64,000 nt of DNA, from assembly GCA_028287305.1 (NCBI GenBank), contig JAQBPX010000002.1:248001-312000 (forward strand), in the 5' to 3' direction. The notes beneath the pieces are model-generated. The model worked only from the letters and a program-made list of their open reading frames with translations. It was not told where the DNA came from and did not search any database. This DNA is from Gemmatimonadota bacterium (GTDB lineage: Bacteria; Gemmatimonadota; Gemmatimonadetes; Gemmatimonadales; Gemmatimonadaceae). Positions within the stretch are counted from its first letter, which is position 1; each line of letters opens with the position of its first letter. Made by a program: the position numbers and the translations under genes. Shown here one piece after another: positions 18,124-29,295 of this stretch.

Positions 18124-21100
18124 TCAGCATCCCGGCGGCGCGGGCATGGCCGGCGACGCCAGCGCGGGCTTGCCGAGCCGCCCGAGCACCGCATTGTAGC
18201 TGCCGAGGTCGGTGGTGAGCACCGCCTTCCAGTTGGCCTCCAGCGTCTTCAGGTCCTTGCAGGTGGCGCCGTACGCAGCGAGCGCGGCGGGCGTGGGCGC
18301 CATGTCAGCATACTCCTGGGCCGTGAGCTGCCGTGCCAGTGCGTTGCTCAGCCCGATGAAGGTCAGCGGTGGGTTGGGCCCGCGAAAGCGAATGCGACGT
18401 GCGGCATCCAGCCCGCCCGCGATCGTGTCGAGGCGCGCGCTGAAGCTGTTGATGGCACTCGCGAGCGCGGCCTCCGCGCCCGACGACCCTCCTCGCACGA
18501 TGGCATTCAGCGCCGCCGCCTGCTGGAATCCCTCCCACGCGGTCCGCATGCCGCCGTAGATGTTCATCTCGAGCGCATGCTGCTGCGCGATCGCGGCCGT
18601 CGTCGCCCGCGAACGCGGGTCATTCACGACCGTGACCACCTGCGTGTACGTCTTCCCCTCAACGGTGAGCTTCACCGTGTACGTGCCCGGCGGGGCGAGC
18701 GGACCCTCCGGTGACACTGGCGTGAGACCCGGATTCGCATTGATCTCGTAGCTGTGGCTGAACACCTGTGGCGCATCGTAGCGGAGGTCCCAGTTCACGC
18801 GATTGGTGCCGACCGCCCTGGGCAGCGGGACGAGTGGGGCGAGCCAGAAGTTCGGGTGCGGCGGTCGCGCAGCCTCGGCCACCGGCGCCATCGCCGCGCT
18901 GGAGAGGTGGCGCACCGCGTGGCCCGCAGCGTCGAGGATCTCGAGCGTGAGCAAGCCCGCTGGCTTCGCAGCCAGCGAGTAATAGATCAGCGCGCCCTCC
19001 GGTGGATTGAGCGCGTGCGGCACCTCGGGGGGGAAGGGCGTGTCCGCGCTCACGTTGCGGCGCATGCGCACCGCGTCACCCGGCTTGAAGAGGTGCGCCG
19101 GCTCGGCCGCCATCGCGGGCGTGATTTCGCGCAGCATCGAGATGTCGTCGAGCACCCACAGCCCGCGGCCGTACGTGCCGACCACCAGGTCGTTCCCCTT
19201 GATGGTGATGTCGCGATACGACGTGTTCGGCAGGTTGAGCATCAGCGACTGCCAGTGGTCACCGTCGTCAAAGGAAACGTGGACGCCGCTCTCCGTGCCG
19301 GCGAACAGGAGTCCGGCGCGCTTCGTGTCTGCGCGCACCACCCGCACGTAGCTGCCACCCGCCTCGTTGGAGGGGAGCCCGTCCACGATCTTCGTCCACG
19401 TCCTGCCGAAGTCGCGCGTGCGGAAGACGTACGGTGCATAGTCGCCGAGTCCGGAGTAGCTCAGCGCCGCGTAGGCGGTGGCAGGATCGGTGTGCGACGC
19501 CTCGATGCCGTACACGTTGGCGCGAGTGGGATTCGGGAGGTTCGGGATGGTGACGTCGCTCCAGTTCTTGCCATGGTTGCGCGTGACCTGGATGCGCCCA
19601 TTGCTCGTGCCCGCCCAGATTACGCCCGTGCCGAGCGTGGATGCGGAAAATGACTCGATGCCCGCGCGCGCGGTGGCGATCGCCACGGAGTCGGCGTTCG
19701 GCGCCAGCGTGAGGTCGCCGCTGAGCTTCGTCCAGTGCGCGCCGCCATCCAGCGAGGACCACATCGACTGGAATCCCGCGAGCAGCTCCTTCGAGTTCCA
19801 TGGCGCGAAGCCGATTGGCTGCGAGAACGCCGTGCGCAGCTTGTTCGCCGGATCAGCGGCGGGGCTCACGTTCGTCCACTGCTCGGTCGGGTAGGAGATC
19901 TTCACGATCCCGCTGCCACTCGAGTACACCGTGTTCACGTCACGCGGGTCGGGCACGATGGTGCCCCACTCCCACCCGTTCACCGGGTTCCAGTCGAGTG
20001 GCGTGATCGCGCCGAGGTTGCCGCGGCTCCGCGTGCGGATGGCGCCCGCGTCCTGCTGCGTGGCGTACACGAAGTACGGCCACGAGTTGTCGGTCGAGAT
20101 GTGATAGACCTGCTCCGTGGACTGGTTGTACCACGAGCTCCACGTGGCGCCGCCGTCGAAGGAAATCGTCGCGCCCTGGTCCACGCCGAGGAAGATGCGC
20201 TGGCCGTTGGTGGGATCGATCCACATCTGCTGCGGGTCGTCGCCACCCGGCGCGCCCTTGAAGCCCGTGAAGCTGTTGCCGCCGTCGGTGGACTTGTAGC
20301 TCGAGGTGTTGATGACGTAGACGACGTCGGGATCCTGCGTGTCCACGTAGACGCCGCAGTTATAGCCGCCCTGTCCATTTGCAACGCGGTCATCAGCCGC
20401 ATCCATCTGGCGCCAGCTCGCGCCACCGTCATCGGAGCGCCAGAGCCCGAAGTTGCCGATGAGGAACACGCGCTGTCCCTTCGTGTGCATCGCGACGGCC
20501 ACCGACGTGCGGCCGGCGAGTCGCGGCAGCCCGCCCCCCGTGACCTCGTGCCAGGTGACGCCGCCGTCAACGCTCTTGTACAGCGCCGTGCCGCTTCGAG
20601 AGGTATCGGGGCCCGTGCGCGGCGCCGGAGGCGTGGGCACCACTCCCACTGCGGCGGTGAAGTGACGCTGCGTCGTGGCAAACACGATCGAGGGCTCGTC
20701 GAATGCGCGCGCGACCTTCTGCACCCCGGTGACGTCATCCACATGCAGCACCTTCGTCCAGCTCCTCCCGCCGTCTGTCGAGCGATAGAGCCCGCGCACG
20801 TCATCGCGATGGTGCAGGTCGCCCAGCGCGCCCACCAGCACGATGTTCGGGTCGCGCGTGTCCACCACGATGCTGGGAATGTGCCTCGTGCCCTCGAGCC
20901 CGATGTGCTGCCACGTGCGGCCGGCGTCGCTGGACTTCCACACGCCATTGCCCTCGCCGCCATTGTTCGCGTCGCCGCTCCCCGCATAGATCACGTTCGG
21001 GTCCGAGGGCGCGACCTCCACCGAGCCGATCGACGCCACTTCCTTCACCGCGTCGAACACCGGGTACCAGGTCTCGCCGGCGCTCGTCGTCTTCCACACC

Positions 21101-21324
21101 CCGCCCATCGGCAACCCGGCGTAGAAGACACCGGGCTGTCCGATGACGCCCGACACCGCGGCGATGCGGCCGGCGCGAAAGGGCCCGATGTTGCGCCAGC
21201 TCAGCCCGCTGAGCATCGCCGGCTGGATGTCCGCAACGCGCGCGTGACGTGGAAGCGGGACGGCCGTGAGGAGGCCAGCGAGGGCGAGGCTCGTCGAGAG
21301 CGAATAGCGCGTGGATGTCGTCAT
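18124..21324 (-). CDS. Secreted Asp-box (BNR/VPS10-sortilin-like) beta-propeller protein
   Basis: 1066 residues from the ATG at 21324; a signal peptide precedes HARVADIQPAML. About ten Asp-box motifs (SxDxGxxW type) are visible, including KSSDAGRTW, RSTDGGRSW, KSVDGGVTW, RSDDGGASW, SLDGGAHW and RTRDFGRTW, spaced as in the large propellers of VPS10/sialidase-like proteins. The opening LSWRNIGPFRAGRIAAVSG is typical of the glycosyl-hydrolase-labelled family common in Gemmatimonadota and Acidobacteriota. Residues ~800-1066 form a separate C-terminal region with an Ig-like strand set (YTVKLTVEGKTYTQVVTV) and a helical end. No sialidase Arg triad is evident, so enzymatic activity is doubtful; ligand binding or export-related roles are possible. 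Confidence 0.88.
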   Translation of the reverse strand: MTTSTRYSLSTSLALAGLLTAVPLPRHARVADIQPAMLSGLSWRNIGPFRAGRIAAVSGVIGQPGVFYAGLPMGGVWKTTSAGETWYPVFDAVKEVASIGSVEVAPSDPNVIYAGSGDANNGGEGNGVWKSSDAGRTWQHIGLEGTRHIPSIVVDTRDPNIVLVGALGDLHHRDDVRGLYRSTDGGRSWTKVLHVDDVTGVQKVARAFDEPSIVFATTQRHFTAAVGVVPTPPAPRTGPDTSRSGTALYKSVDGGVTWHEVTGGGLPRLAGRTSVAVAMHTKGQRVFLIGNFGLWRSDDGGASWRQMDAADDRVANGQGGYNCGVYVDTQDPDVVYVINTSSYKSTDGGNSFTGFKGAPGGDDPQQMWIDPTNGQRIFLGVDQGATISFDGGATWSSWYNQSTEQVYHISTDNSWPYFVYATQQDAGAIRTRSRGNLGAITPLDWNPVNGWEWGTIVPDPRDVNTVYSSGSGIVKISYPTEQWTNVSPAADPANKLRTAFSQPIGFAPWNSKELLAGFQSMWSSLDGGAHWTKLSGDLTLAPNADSVAIATARAGIESFSASTLGTGVIWAGTSNGRIQVTRNHGKNWSDVTIPNLPNPTRANVYGIEASHTDPATAYAALSYSGLGDYAPYVFRTRDFGRTWTKIVDGLPSNEAGGSYVRVVRADTKRAGLLFAGTESGVHVSFDDGDHWQSLMLNLPNTSYRDITIKGNDLVVGTYGRGLWVLDDISMLREITPAMAAEPAHLFKPGDAVRMRRNVSADTPFPPEVPHALNPPEGALIYYSLAAKPAGLLTLEILDAAGHAVRHLSSAAMAPVAEAARPPHPNFWLAPLVPLPRAVGTNRVNWDLRYDAPQVFSHSYEINANPGLTPVSPEGPLAPPGTYTVKLTVEGKTYTQVVTVVNDPRSRATTAAIAQQHALEMNIYGGMRTAWEGFQQAAALNAIVRGGSSGAEAALASAINSFSARLDTIAGGLDAARRIRFRGPNPPLTFIGLSNALARQLTAQEYADMAPTPAALAAYGATCKDLKTLEANWKAVLTTDLGSYNAVLGRLGKPALASPAMPAPPGC

Positions 21325-21457
21325 CGTATCATGGGCGTCGAGTGGACTGCGAGTGCCGAAACATGCGCGGCGCGCACGCCGAGTCGCCAGCGTCAGCGGG
21401 AATCCTGGCCACGACCGATCCGTCGCCAACGGTCCACTTGCTGCCTAGCTTTCGCGC

Positions 21458-24223
21458 GTGAACGAAGCTGAAATGCTCTTCGCCGGCCCTGGTGAGATGC
21501 GCGCGCTCTGTCGCGCCACCGACTGGTCCAGCACTCCCCTGGGCGCGCCCCGGGAGTGGTCGCAGAGCCTGCGCACCACCGTGGGCATCGTGCTGGATTG
21601 TCGCAACCCGATGTTCCTCTGGTGGGGACCCGACCTCGTCCAGTTCTATAACGACGCCTATCGCCCCAGCCTCGGCCAGGGCGACCGCCATCCGCGCGCG
21701 CTGGGCGCGAAGGGAAGGGAGTTCTGGACGGACATCTGGGGCGTGATCGGCCCGCAGGTCACGCAGGTGATGACGACGGGTGAGTCCACGTGGCACGTGG
21801 ACCAGCACCTGCCGATCGAGCGCAACGGAACGCTCGAGGACGTCTGGTGGACGTACAGCTACAGCCCGGTGCGTGATGATGATGGCCAGATCGCCGGCAC
21901 GCTGGTCGTCTGCCTCGAGACTACGGAGCGCGTAGTCGCCGACCGAGAGCGCGAGGAGCTCCTGGCAGACACCGCCCGCGCCGAGCGACGCGTGGCACGC
22001 GTGCTGGAGCAGGTCGCCGACGAGCACCTCACTATGGACAGCGACTTCCGCATCCTCTGGGTGAACGACGCGGCCATCCGCAACCTGGGAAAGTCGCGCG
22101 AGCAACTCGTGGGCCTCACGCACTGGGAGGCGTTCCCGGCGTCGCTCGGCACTCCCGCGGAAGAGGCGTATCGTCGCGTGCAGCGCACGGGCGTGGAGGA
22201 ACACCTCGTCCATCACTACGTGGGCGAGGGCTACGATCGGCACCTCGAGATCGACGTCTATCCCACGGACGAGCAGGGCGTCGCGCTCTTCTGGCGGGAA
22301 GTCACCGCGCGCGTACACGCCGAGTTCGCGCTGCGGGACAGCGAGGCGCGGTTGCGCGCCATCTACGATGGCACGTACGAGTACATCGGGCTCATGTCAC
22401 CCGATGGAATGCTCCTCGACGCGAATCGCGCGTCGCTCGACTTCGCCGGCAGCGCGCGCCACGAGGTGGTGGGAAAGCCCTTCTGGGACGGGCCCTGGTT
22501 CGCGAACACGCCGGGCGCGCCCGACTTCGTGAGGAGCGGCGTGCAGCGCGCTGCCAGGGGCGAGTTCGTGCGATTCGAGGCGCTCATCCATCGCCCCGAT
22601 GGCGCCGAGGCCGCGTTCGACATCTCCTTCCATCCGGTGTTCGACAGCCTGGGCGAAGTGGTGCTGATCGTCCCCGAGGGGCGCGAGATCACCGAGCGCC
22701 GGCAGGCGGAGGAGGCGCTGCGCGAGAGCGAGCAGAAGTACCGCACGCTCTTTGAATCGCTCGATGAGGGCTTCTGCGTGCAGGACATCATTTTCGATGC
22801 GCAGGGGCGAGCGGTCGACTATCGATTCGTCGAGGTCAATCCGGCCTTCCTGCGACAGACGGGCCTCGTGGATCCGGTGGGGCGGCGGATCCTGGAGCTC
22901 GCGCCCGGGCTCGAACGGCAGTGGTTCGACATCTACGGCGAGATCGCGACCACGGGCGAGGCCCGTCGCTTCGAGGCGCACGCAGGACCGCTGGGCCGCT
23001 GGTTCGACGCATACGCGTTCCGCGTGGGCAAGCCGGGGGATCGCCGCGTGGCGGTGCTGTTCAGCGACGTGACCGCAGCTCGCGCCTCGGCGGAGGAGCG
23101 TGAGCGACTCCTGGCGGAGACACAGCAGGCGCGGGCGCGCGCGACCGGAATTCTCGAGTCCATGGGCGACGCGTACTTCGCGATCGACCGCGACTTCATC
23201 CTGGTGGACGTCAATGGCGCGATGGAGCGCGGCGTCAAGCTGTCGCGCGCAGAGATGATCGGCAGGAATTACTTCGAGCTGTTCCCGAACACGCCCGGCT
23301 CGCCGTTCGAGCGCCACTACCGCGAAGTGTCGGAGGGTGGCGTGGAGTCGCACTTCACGCACGACTACCTGGATGCGCGACTCGACTTCGTGGTCGAGGT
23401 GGATGCATACCCGCTCGAGGGGCAGGGCGTTGCGGTGTTCTGGCGCGAGGTCACCGCTCGCGTGCGCGCCGACGCCGAGCGCACCAGGCTGCTGGCGGAG
23501 ACGCAGGCGGCGCGCGACGAGGCCGAGGCGGCGAGTCGGGCCAAGAGCGAGTTCCTGGCGGTGATGTCCCACGAGCTTCGCACGCCCCTGAACGCGATCG
23601 GCGGCTATGCTGAATTGATGGAGATGGGGATTCGCGGGCCCGTTTCGCCGCAGCAGTCGGAAGACCTCCGTCGCATCCAGTCCAGCCAGCGACACCTGCT
23701 CGGCCTGATCAACGAGGTGCTCAACTACGCCAAGCTCGGAACGGGCACGGTGCACTTCGAGGTCCGCGCGGTGCCCGTTCGCGAAACGCTGCTCTCGGCG
23801 GAATCGCTGGTCTCGCCGCAGGCGCGCGCCAAGGGATTGCGGCTCGAGGTGGAGGACTGTCCGGCGCACCTGGTTGCGCTGGCCGATCCCGAGAAGCTGC
23901 GGCAGGTGCTGGTGAACCTCCTGTCGAACGCCGTGAAGTTCACCGACCAGGGCGGGAGGATCACGATGTCGTGCAGCGAGGAGCCGGAATGCCTTCGGGT
24001 GGTGGTGCGCGACACGGGCATCGGCATTCCGCACGACAAGCTCGAGGCCATCTTCGATCCGTTCGTGCAGGTGCGGTCGGACCTCAAGCGGCTGCACGAG
24101 GGCACGGGGCTCGGGCTGGCGATCAGTCGAGACCTGGCTCGCGGCATGAATGGCGACCTCGAAGTGGAGAGCCTGCTCGGCAAGGGCAGCGCCTTCACGC
24201 TCTCCCTTCCGCGCGCGAGCTGA
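21458..24223 (+). CDS. Multi-PAS sensor histidine kinase (soluble, orphan)
   Basis: 921 residues from a GTG start, no membrane segment. Five PAS-type domains are arranged at roughly 10-155, 180-290, 300-425, 435-555 and 575-680, then HisKA with the phospho-acceptor His near 704 (VMSHELRTPLNAIGGYAELM) and an HATPase domain with all boxes: NLLSNAVKFT, DTGIGIP, FDPFVQV and GTGLGLAISRDLARG. PAS 2 and PAS 5 are clearly duplicates of each other, both ending EGQGVAVFWREVTARV or nearly so. The first unit resembles the PAS-like domain at the front of many Gemmatimonadota and myxobacterial kinases. No response regulator is adjacent, so partner and signal are unknown. Confidence 0.93.
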   Translation: MNEAEMLFAGPGEMRALCRATDWSSTPLGAPREWSQSLRTTVGIVLDCRNPMFLWWGPDLVQFYNDAYRPSLGQGDRHPRALGAKGREFWTDIWGVIGPQVTQVMTTGESTWHVDQHLPIERNGTLEDVWWTYSYSPVRDDDGQIAGTLVVCLETTERVVADREREELLADTARAERRVARVLEQVADEHLTMDSDFRILWVNDAAIRNLGKSREQLVGLTHWEAFPASLGTPAEEAYRRVQRTGVEEHLVHHYVGEGYDRHLEIDVYPTDEQGVALFWREVTARVHAEFALRDSEARLRAIYDGTYEYIGLMSPDGMLLDANRASLDFAGSARHEVVGKPFWDGPWFANTPGAPDFVRSGVQRAARGEFVRFEALIHRPDGAEAAFDISFHPVFDSLGEVVLIVPEGREITERRQAEEALRESEQKYRTLFESLDEGFCVQDIIFDAQGRAVDYRFVEVNPAFLRQTGLVDPVGRRILELAPGLERQWFDIYGEIATTGEARRFEAHAGPLGRWFDAYAFRVGKPGDRRVAVLFSDVTAARASAEERERLLAETQQARARATGILESMGDAYFAIDRDFILVDVNGAMERGVKLSRAEMIGRNYFELFPNTPGSPFERHYREVSEGGVESHFTHDYLDARLDFVVEVDAYPLEGQGVAVFWREVTARVRADAERTRLLAETQAARDEAEAASRAKSEFLAVMSHELRTPLNAIGGYAELMEMGIRGPVSPQQSEDLRRIQSSQRHLLGLINEVLNYAKLGTGTVHFEVRAVPVRETLLSAESLVSPQARAKGLRLEVEDCPAHLVALADPEKLRQVLVNLLSNAVKFTDQGGRITMSCSEEPECLRVVVRDTGIGIPHDKLEAIFDPFVQVRSDLKRLHEGTGLGLAISRDLARGMNGDLEVESLLGKGSAFTLSLPRAS

Positions 24224-24224
24224 G

Positions 24225-24432
24225 CAGTCGCGCGGGGGCCGGTTTCCTCGGATATCGCGGACAAAGGGAAGCGGAGTTCCGCGGATACTGCAGCGACAAC
24301 TGACTTGTGGGAACGGCACATGGGGCGAGGCTGGTGTGCCGTTCCAAGGGAGTTGTCGTTGCAGTGGCAGTAACCGCGGACGTCCGCCCTTCAGTCCACG
24401 GTTGTCCGAGGAAACGGGCCCCAGTGCAACAG
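24225..24432. repeat. Foldback element A (208 bp)
   Basis: This nearly fills the 309-bp gap between the kinase and the alcohol dehydrogenase gene. The whole length folds on itself: outer arm GTTTCCTCGGA (24242-24252) pairs with TCCGAGGAAAC (24405-24415); a middle arm CTGCAGCGACAACT (24288-24301) pairs with 24351-24364 at 13 of 14 positions; an inner GGAACGGCACA (24310-24320) pairs exactly with 24335-24345 around a 14-nt loop. Element B at 25708-25907 is homologous over its full length. The remaining ~100 bp up to the start codon shows nothing else. Confidence 0.85.
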
Positions 24433-24532
24433 AGCAGGAGCGACAGCCCCGCTGCGACTGGGCGGATGGCACCGAACCTGCCCGGCCATGCGCGACTCGT
24501 TTTCAACCGCGCATCCTCAACGGCAGGCACTC

Positions 24533-25705
24533 ATGAAGGCACTCGTGTGGCACGGCAAGGACGACGTGCGCGTCGACAACGTCAAGGATCCCGAGCTGGT
24601 CGATCCAACCGATGTCATCGTGCGCATCACCGCGACCGCAATCTGCGGCTCCGACCTTCACCTGCTCGACGGCTACCAGCCGACGATGAAGGAGGGTGAC
24701 GTGCTCGGCCATGAGCCGATGGGCATCGTGGAGGAGGTCGGCAGCGCGGTGAAGAACCTCAAGAAGGGCGACCGCGTGGTGATCCCGTTCGTCATCGCCT
24801 GCGGCACGTGCTTCTTCTGCGAGAAGAAGATGTACGCGGCGTGCGAGGTGTCGAACCCGAACGGCGACATGATGGCGAAGGTCGTCGGCCATCGCGCCGC
24901 GGGCGCGTTCGGCTTCTCGCACCTGCTCGGCGGCTTCTGGGGCGGGCAGGCCGAGTACCTGCGCGTGCCCTATGCCGATGTGGGACCGCAGAAGGTCGAG
25001 AACGACCTGCCCGATGAGCAGGTGCTGTTTCTCTCCGACATCTTCCCCACGGGGTGGATGGCGGCCGAGAACGCGCAGATCGAGGAAGGGGACACCGTGG
25101 CTGTATGGGGCGCCGGGCCGGTGGGACAGATGGCGATCCAGAGCGCGTGGATGCAGGGTGCGGGTCGCGTGATCTCCATCGACCGCGTGCCGGAGCGCCT
25201 CGCGCTCTCGAGCGGACCGGGCAAGGCCGAGACGATCAACTTCGACGAGGAGCACGTGAAGGAGCGTCTCGACTCGATGACCGGCGGGCGCGGCCCTGAT
25301 CGCTGCATCGACGCGGTGGGATGCGAGGCGCACTCGCATGGCAGCATCGACGCCGTGCTCGACAAGGTGAAGAAGGAGCTCAAGCTCGGCACCGACCGCG
25401 CGCACGTGCTGCGCGAGTCGATCCTCTGCTGCCGGACCGGCGGCACGGTGTCGGTGCCCGGCGTGTACGTGGGGATGATCGACAAGTTCCCCTTCGGCGC
25501 CGCGATGAACAAGGGACTCACGATCAAGACCGGGCAGACGCACGTGCAGAAGTACACGCAGCTGCTGCTCGACAAGATCGAGGCGGGCGAGATCGACCCG
25601 AGCTTCATCATCTCCCACCGCGCGCCGCTCACCGACGCGCCGGAGCTCTACAAGACCTTCCGTGACAAGCAGGATGGGTGCACGAAGGTGGTGCTCAAGC
25701 CCTGA
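24533..25705 (+). CDS. Zinc-dependent alcohol/formaldehyde dehydrogenase
   Basis: 390 residues from the ATG at 24533. Catalytic zinc ligands C38, H60 and E61 ([16 protein letters not shown]) and the structural zinc quartet C90, C93, C96 and C104 are complete. The Rossmann fold motif GAGPVGQMA is near 198. The length and the long [19 protein letters not shown] insertion place it in the branch close to glutathione-independent formaldehyde dehydrogenase and threonine dehydrogenase-like enzymes. It should oxidise an alcohol or aldehyde adduct with NAD(+) in the cytoplasm. The gene is flanked on both sides by copies of a foldback element, with its stop 3 bp before element B begins. Confidence 0.94.
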   Translation: MKALVWHGKDDVRVDNVKDPELVDPTDVIVRITATAICGSDLHLLDGYQPTMKEGDVLGHEPMGIVEEVGSAVKNLKKGDRVVIPFVIACGTCFFCEKKMYAACEVSNPNGDMMAKVVGHRAAGAFGFSHLLGGFWGGQAEYLRVPYADVGPQKVENDLPDEQVLFLSDIFPTGWMAAENAQIEEGDTVAVWGAGPVGQMAIQSAWMQGAGRVISIDRVPERLALSSGPGKAETINFDEEHVKERLDSMTGGRGPDRCIDAVGCEAHSHGSIDAVLDKVKKELKLGTDRAHVLRESILCCRTGGTVSVPGVYVGMIDKFPFGAAMNKGLTIKTGQTHVQKYTQLLLDKIEAGEIDPSFIISHRAPLTDAPELYKTFRDKQDGCTKVVLKP

Positions 25706-25707
25706 GC

Positions 25708-25907
25708 CTGTTGCGCCGGGGCCGGTTCCTCGGACAGCCGCGGACGAACAGATGCGGACTTCCGCGGATACTGCAACAACAACTGACTTGGGGAACGGCA
25801 CACCGAACCAGGCCCCCTGTGCCGTTCCAAAAGCATTGCGGGTGCAGTCTCCGCGAAGTTCCGCTCTTCAGTCCGCGGTTGTCCGAGGAACCGGCCCCGG
25901 CGAACAG
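25708..25907. repeat. Foldback element B (200 bp)
   Basis: It fills the gap between the stops of the convergent alcohol dehydrogenase and prfC genes. The outer arms (25708-25745 and 25871-25907) are complementary at 36 of 38 positions, with one mismatch and one single-base gap; they begin with CTGTTGCGCCGGGGCCG. An inner GGAACGGCACA (25792-25802) pairs exactly with 25818-25828. It matches element A in order and sequence of its arms; the loops differ. Between convergent genes it could end transcription from both sides. Confidence 0.88.
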
Positions 25908-25911
25908 ATTC

Positions 25912-27534
<1,623 letters not shown>

Positions 27535-27559
27535 CCCTGAAAGTTAAGGACGCAGCGCC

Positions 27560-29218
27560 TCATTTGACGGCTTCCGCTGCCGCCCGTCCGGCCGCGCGGC
27601 CCGAGAAGAGGCACCCGCCGAGGAAGGTGCCCTCCAGCGCTCGGTATCCATGCATGCCGCCGCCGCCGAAGCCGCTGGCCTCTCCCGCGGCGTAGAGTCC
27701 CGCGATCGGCTCGCCGCCCTCACCCAGCACTCGGCCCGACAGGTCCGTCGCCAGGCCGCCCAGGGTCTTTCGCGTGATCACGTGCAGCCGCACCGCGATG
27801 AGTGGCCCGGCCTCGGGATCCAGGATGCGGTGCGGCTTGGCCGAACGAATCAGCCTGTCACCGATGTAGCGGCGCGCGTTGCGCAGCGCCATCACCTGCG
27901 CGTCCTTCGTGTACTCGTTGCCGATCTCGCGGTCGCGCGCCGCGATCACGCGCTCCACCGCAGCCGCATCGAGCAGCGGCTCGCCCGCCAGTGCGTTCAT
28001 GCGCCGCACCAGCTCGGGCAGCGTGCGCTCCACGATGAAGTCCGCCCCGTGCTCCTTGAACGCCTCCACCGGCCTCGGCGCATTGCCGCCGCGCGCGCGT
28101 CCGAGCACCTGTCGCCAGCTCTTGCCGGTGAGGTCGGGGTTCTGCTCCGAGCCGGACAGCGCGAATTCCTTCGCGATGATCCGCTGCGTGAGCACGAACC
28201 ACGAGTGGTCGTACCCAGTCGTGCGGAGGTGCGCCAGCGTCCCCAGCGTATCGAAGCCGGGAAAGAGTGGCGCCGGAAGGCGACGCCCGCGAGCGTCGAG
28301 CCAGATTGAGCTCGGCCCCGGCAGGATGCGAATGCCGTGCATGGGCCAGACGGGATTCCAGTTCTGGATCCCTTCCACGTAATGCCACATGCGATCGCGA
28401 TTGATCAGCCGCGCACCCGCGGCCTCGCTGATGGCGATCATGCGTCCGTCCACGTGCGCCGGCACGCCTGAGAGCATGTGCCGAGGCGGAGTGCCGAGGC
28501 GCGCCGGCCAGTTGGCGCGCACCATCTCGTGATTGCCGCCGATGCCGCCACTCGTGACGATCACGACTGGGGCCCTGATCTCGAAGTCACTCGCGACCTC
28601 GCGCGAGCTCGAGACGCCGCGCGCCACGTCGCTGGCCGCGAGCACCTCACCGCGCACGCCAGTCACGGCGCCCCCGCTCGTCGCGAGCTCGCTCACGCGA
28701 TGACGGAAGCGAAAGGTGAGCTTGCCACCCTGCTCGGCCGCGCGGGCGCGCCGCACGAAGGGCTCGAGCACGCCCGGGCCGGTGCCCCACGTCACGTGAA
28801 AGCGCGGCACCGAATTGCCGTGCTCGGTCGCCAGGTAGCCGCCGCGCTCGGCCCAGCCCACGATGGGGAAGAAGCGCATTCCTTGCGCGCGAAGCCACTC
28901 GCGCTTCTCGCCCGCGGCCCATTCGACGTAGGCCTCCGCCCAGCGGCGCGGCCAATGGTCCTCTTCGCGATCGAAGCCCGCGGAGCCCATCCAGTCCTGC
29001 AGGGCGAGCTCGCGCGAGTCGCGAATGCCGAGGCGGCGCTGCTCGGGAGAGTTCACCAGGAACAGGCCACCGAACGACCAGTACGCCTGGCCTCCGAGCG
29101 AGCCTTCGGGCTCCTGGTCCAGCACGACCACTCGACGCCCTGCGTCGGCGAGCTCGGTAGCCGCTACGAGGCCCGCGAGCCCGGCGCCCACGACCACCAC
29201 ATCGAACCCGTCGCCCAT
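27560..29218 (-). CDS. FAD-binding dehydrogenase (KstD/fumarate-reductase-like flavoprotein)
   Basis: 552 residues from the ATG at 29218, preceded by a GGAG ribosome-binding site; the frame extends upstream but the FAD motif VVVVGAGLAGLVAATELADA begins at ~6 from this start. A second cofactor motif, IAGLYAAGEASGFGGGGMHG, occurs near 505, and TSGGIGGN near 245. The length and these motifs match FAD-binding dehydrogenases related to 3-ketosteroid delta-1-dehydrogenase and fumarate reductase flavoprotein. No Cys-rich electron-transfer domain or signal peptide is present, so it is likely a cytoplasmic single-subunit enzyme. Substrate unknown. It starts 78 bp from the divergent hemolysin-III gene. 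Confidence 0.92.
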   Translation of the reverse strand: MGDGFDVVVVGAGLAGLVAATELADAGRRVVVLDQEPEGSLGGQAYWSFGGLFLVNSPEQRRLGIRDSRELALQDWMGSAGFDREEDHWPRRWAEAYVEWAAGEKREWLRAQGMRFFPIVGWAERGGYLATEHGNSVPRFHVTWGTGPGVLEPFVRRARAAEQGGKLTFRFRHRVSELATSGGAVTGVRGEVLAASDVARGVSSSREVASDFEIRAPVVIVTSGGIGGNHEMVRANWPARLGTPPRHMLSGVPAHVDGRMIAISEAAGARLINRDRMWHYVEGIQNWNPVWPMHGIRILPGPSSIWLDARGRRLPAPLFPGFDTLGTLAHLRTTGYDHSWFVLTQRIIAKEFALSGSEQNPDLTGKSWRQVLGRARGGNAPRPVEAFKEHGADFIVERTLPELVRRMNALAGEPLLDAAAVERVIAARDREIGNEYTKDAQVMALRNARRYIGDRLIRSAKPHRILDPEAGPLIAVRLHVITRKTLGGLATDLSGRVLGEGGEPIAGLYAAGEASGFGGGGMHGYRALEGTFLGGCLFSGRAAGRAAAEAVK

Positions 29219-29259
29219 CGCATTTCTCCGTTCGGAGCATGAGGCCATCGGTGCGCGGG

Positions 29260-29289
29260 TTGGCCAGCCGCGCGGGTCCTCGCTAAAAT
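29260..29289 (+). promoter_or_regulatory. Candidate promoter of the hemolysin-III gene
   Basis: TTGGCC (29260-29265), an 18-bp spacer and TAAAAT (29284-29289). The -10 ends 6 nt before the GTG start at 29296, so the transcript would begin at or next to the start codon. No ribosome-binding site is visible, which agrees with a leaderless message. Confidence 0.5.
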
Positions 29290-29295
29290 GCCACG

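Noticed and set aside
24433-24532. Possible small gene upstream of the alcohol dehydrogenase
   Set aside because: Short frames here have no ribosome-binding site or conserved-looking content; the sequence is the flank of foldback element A.
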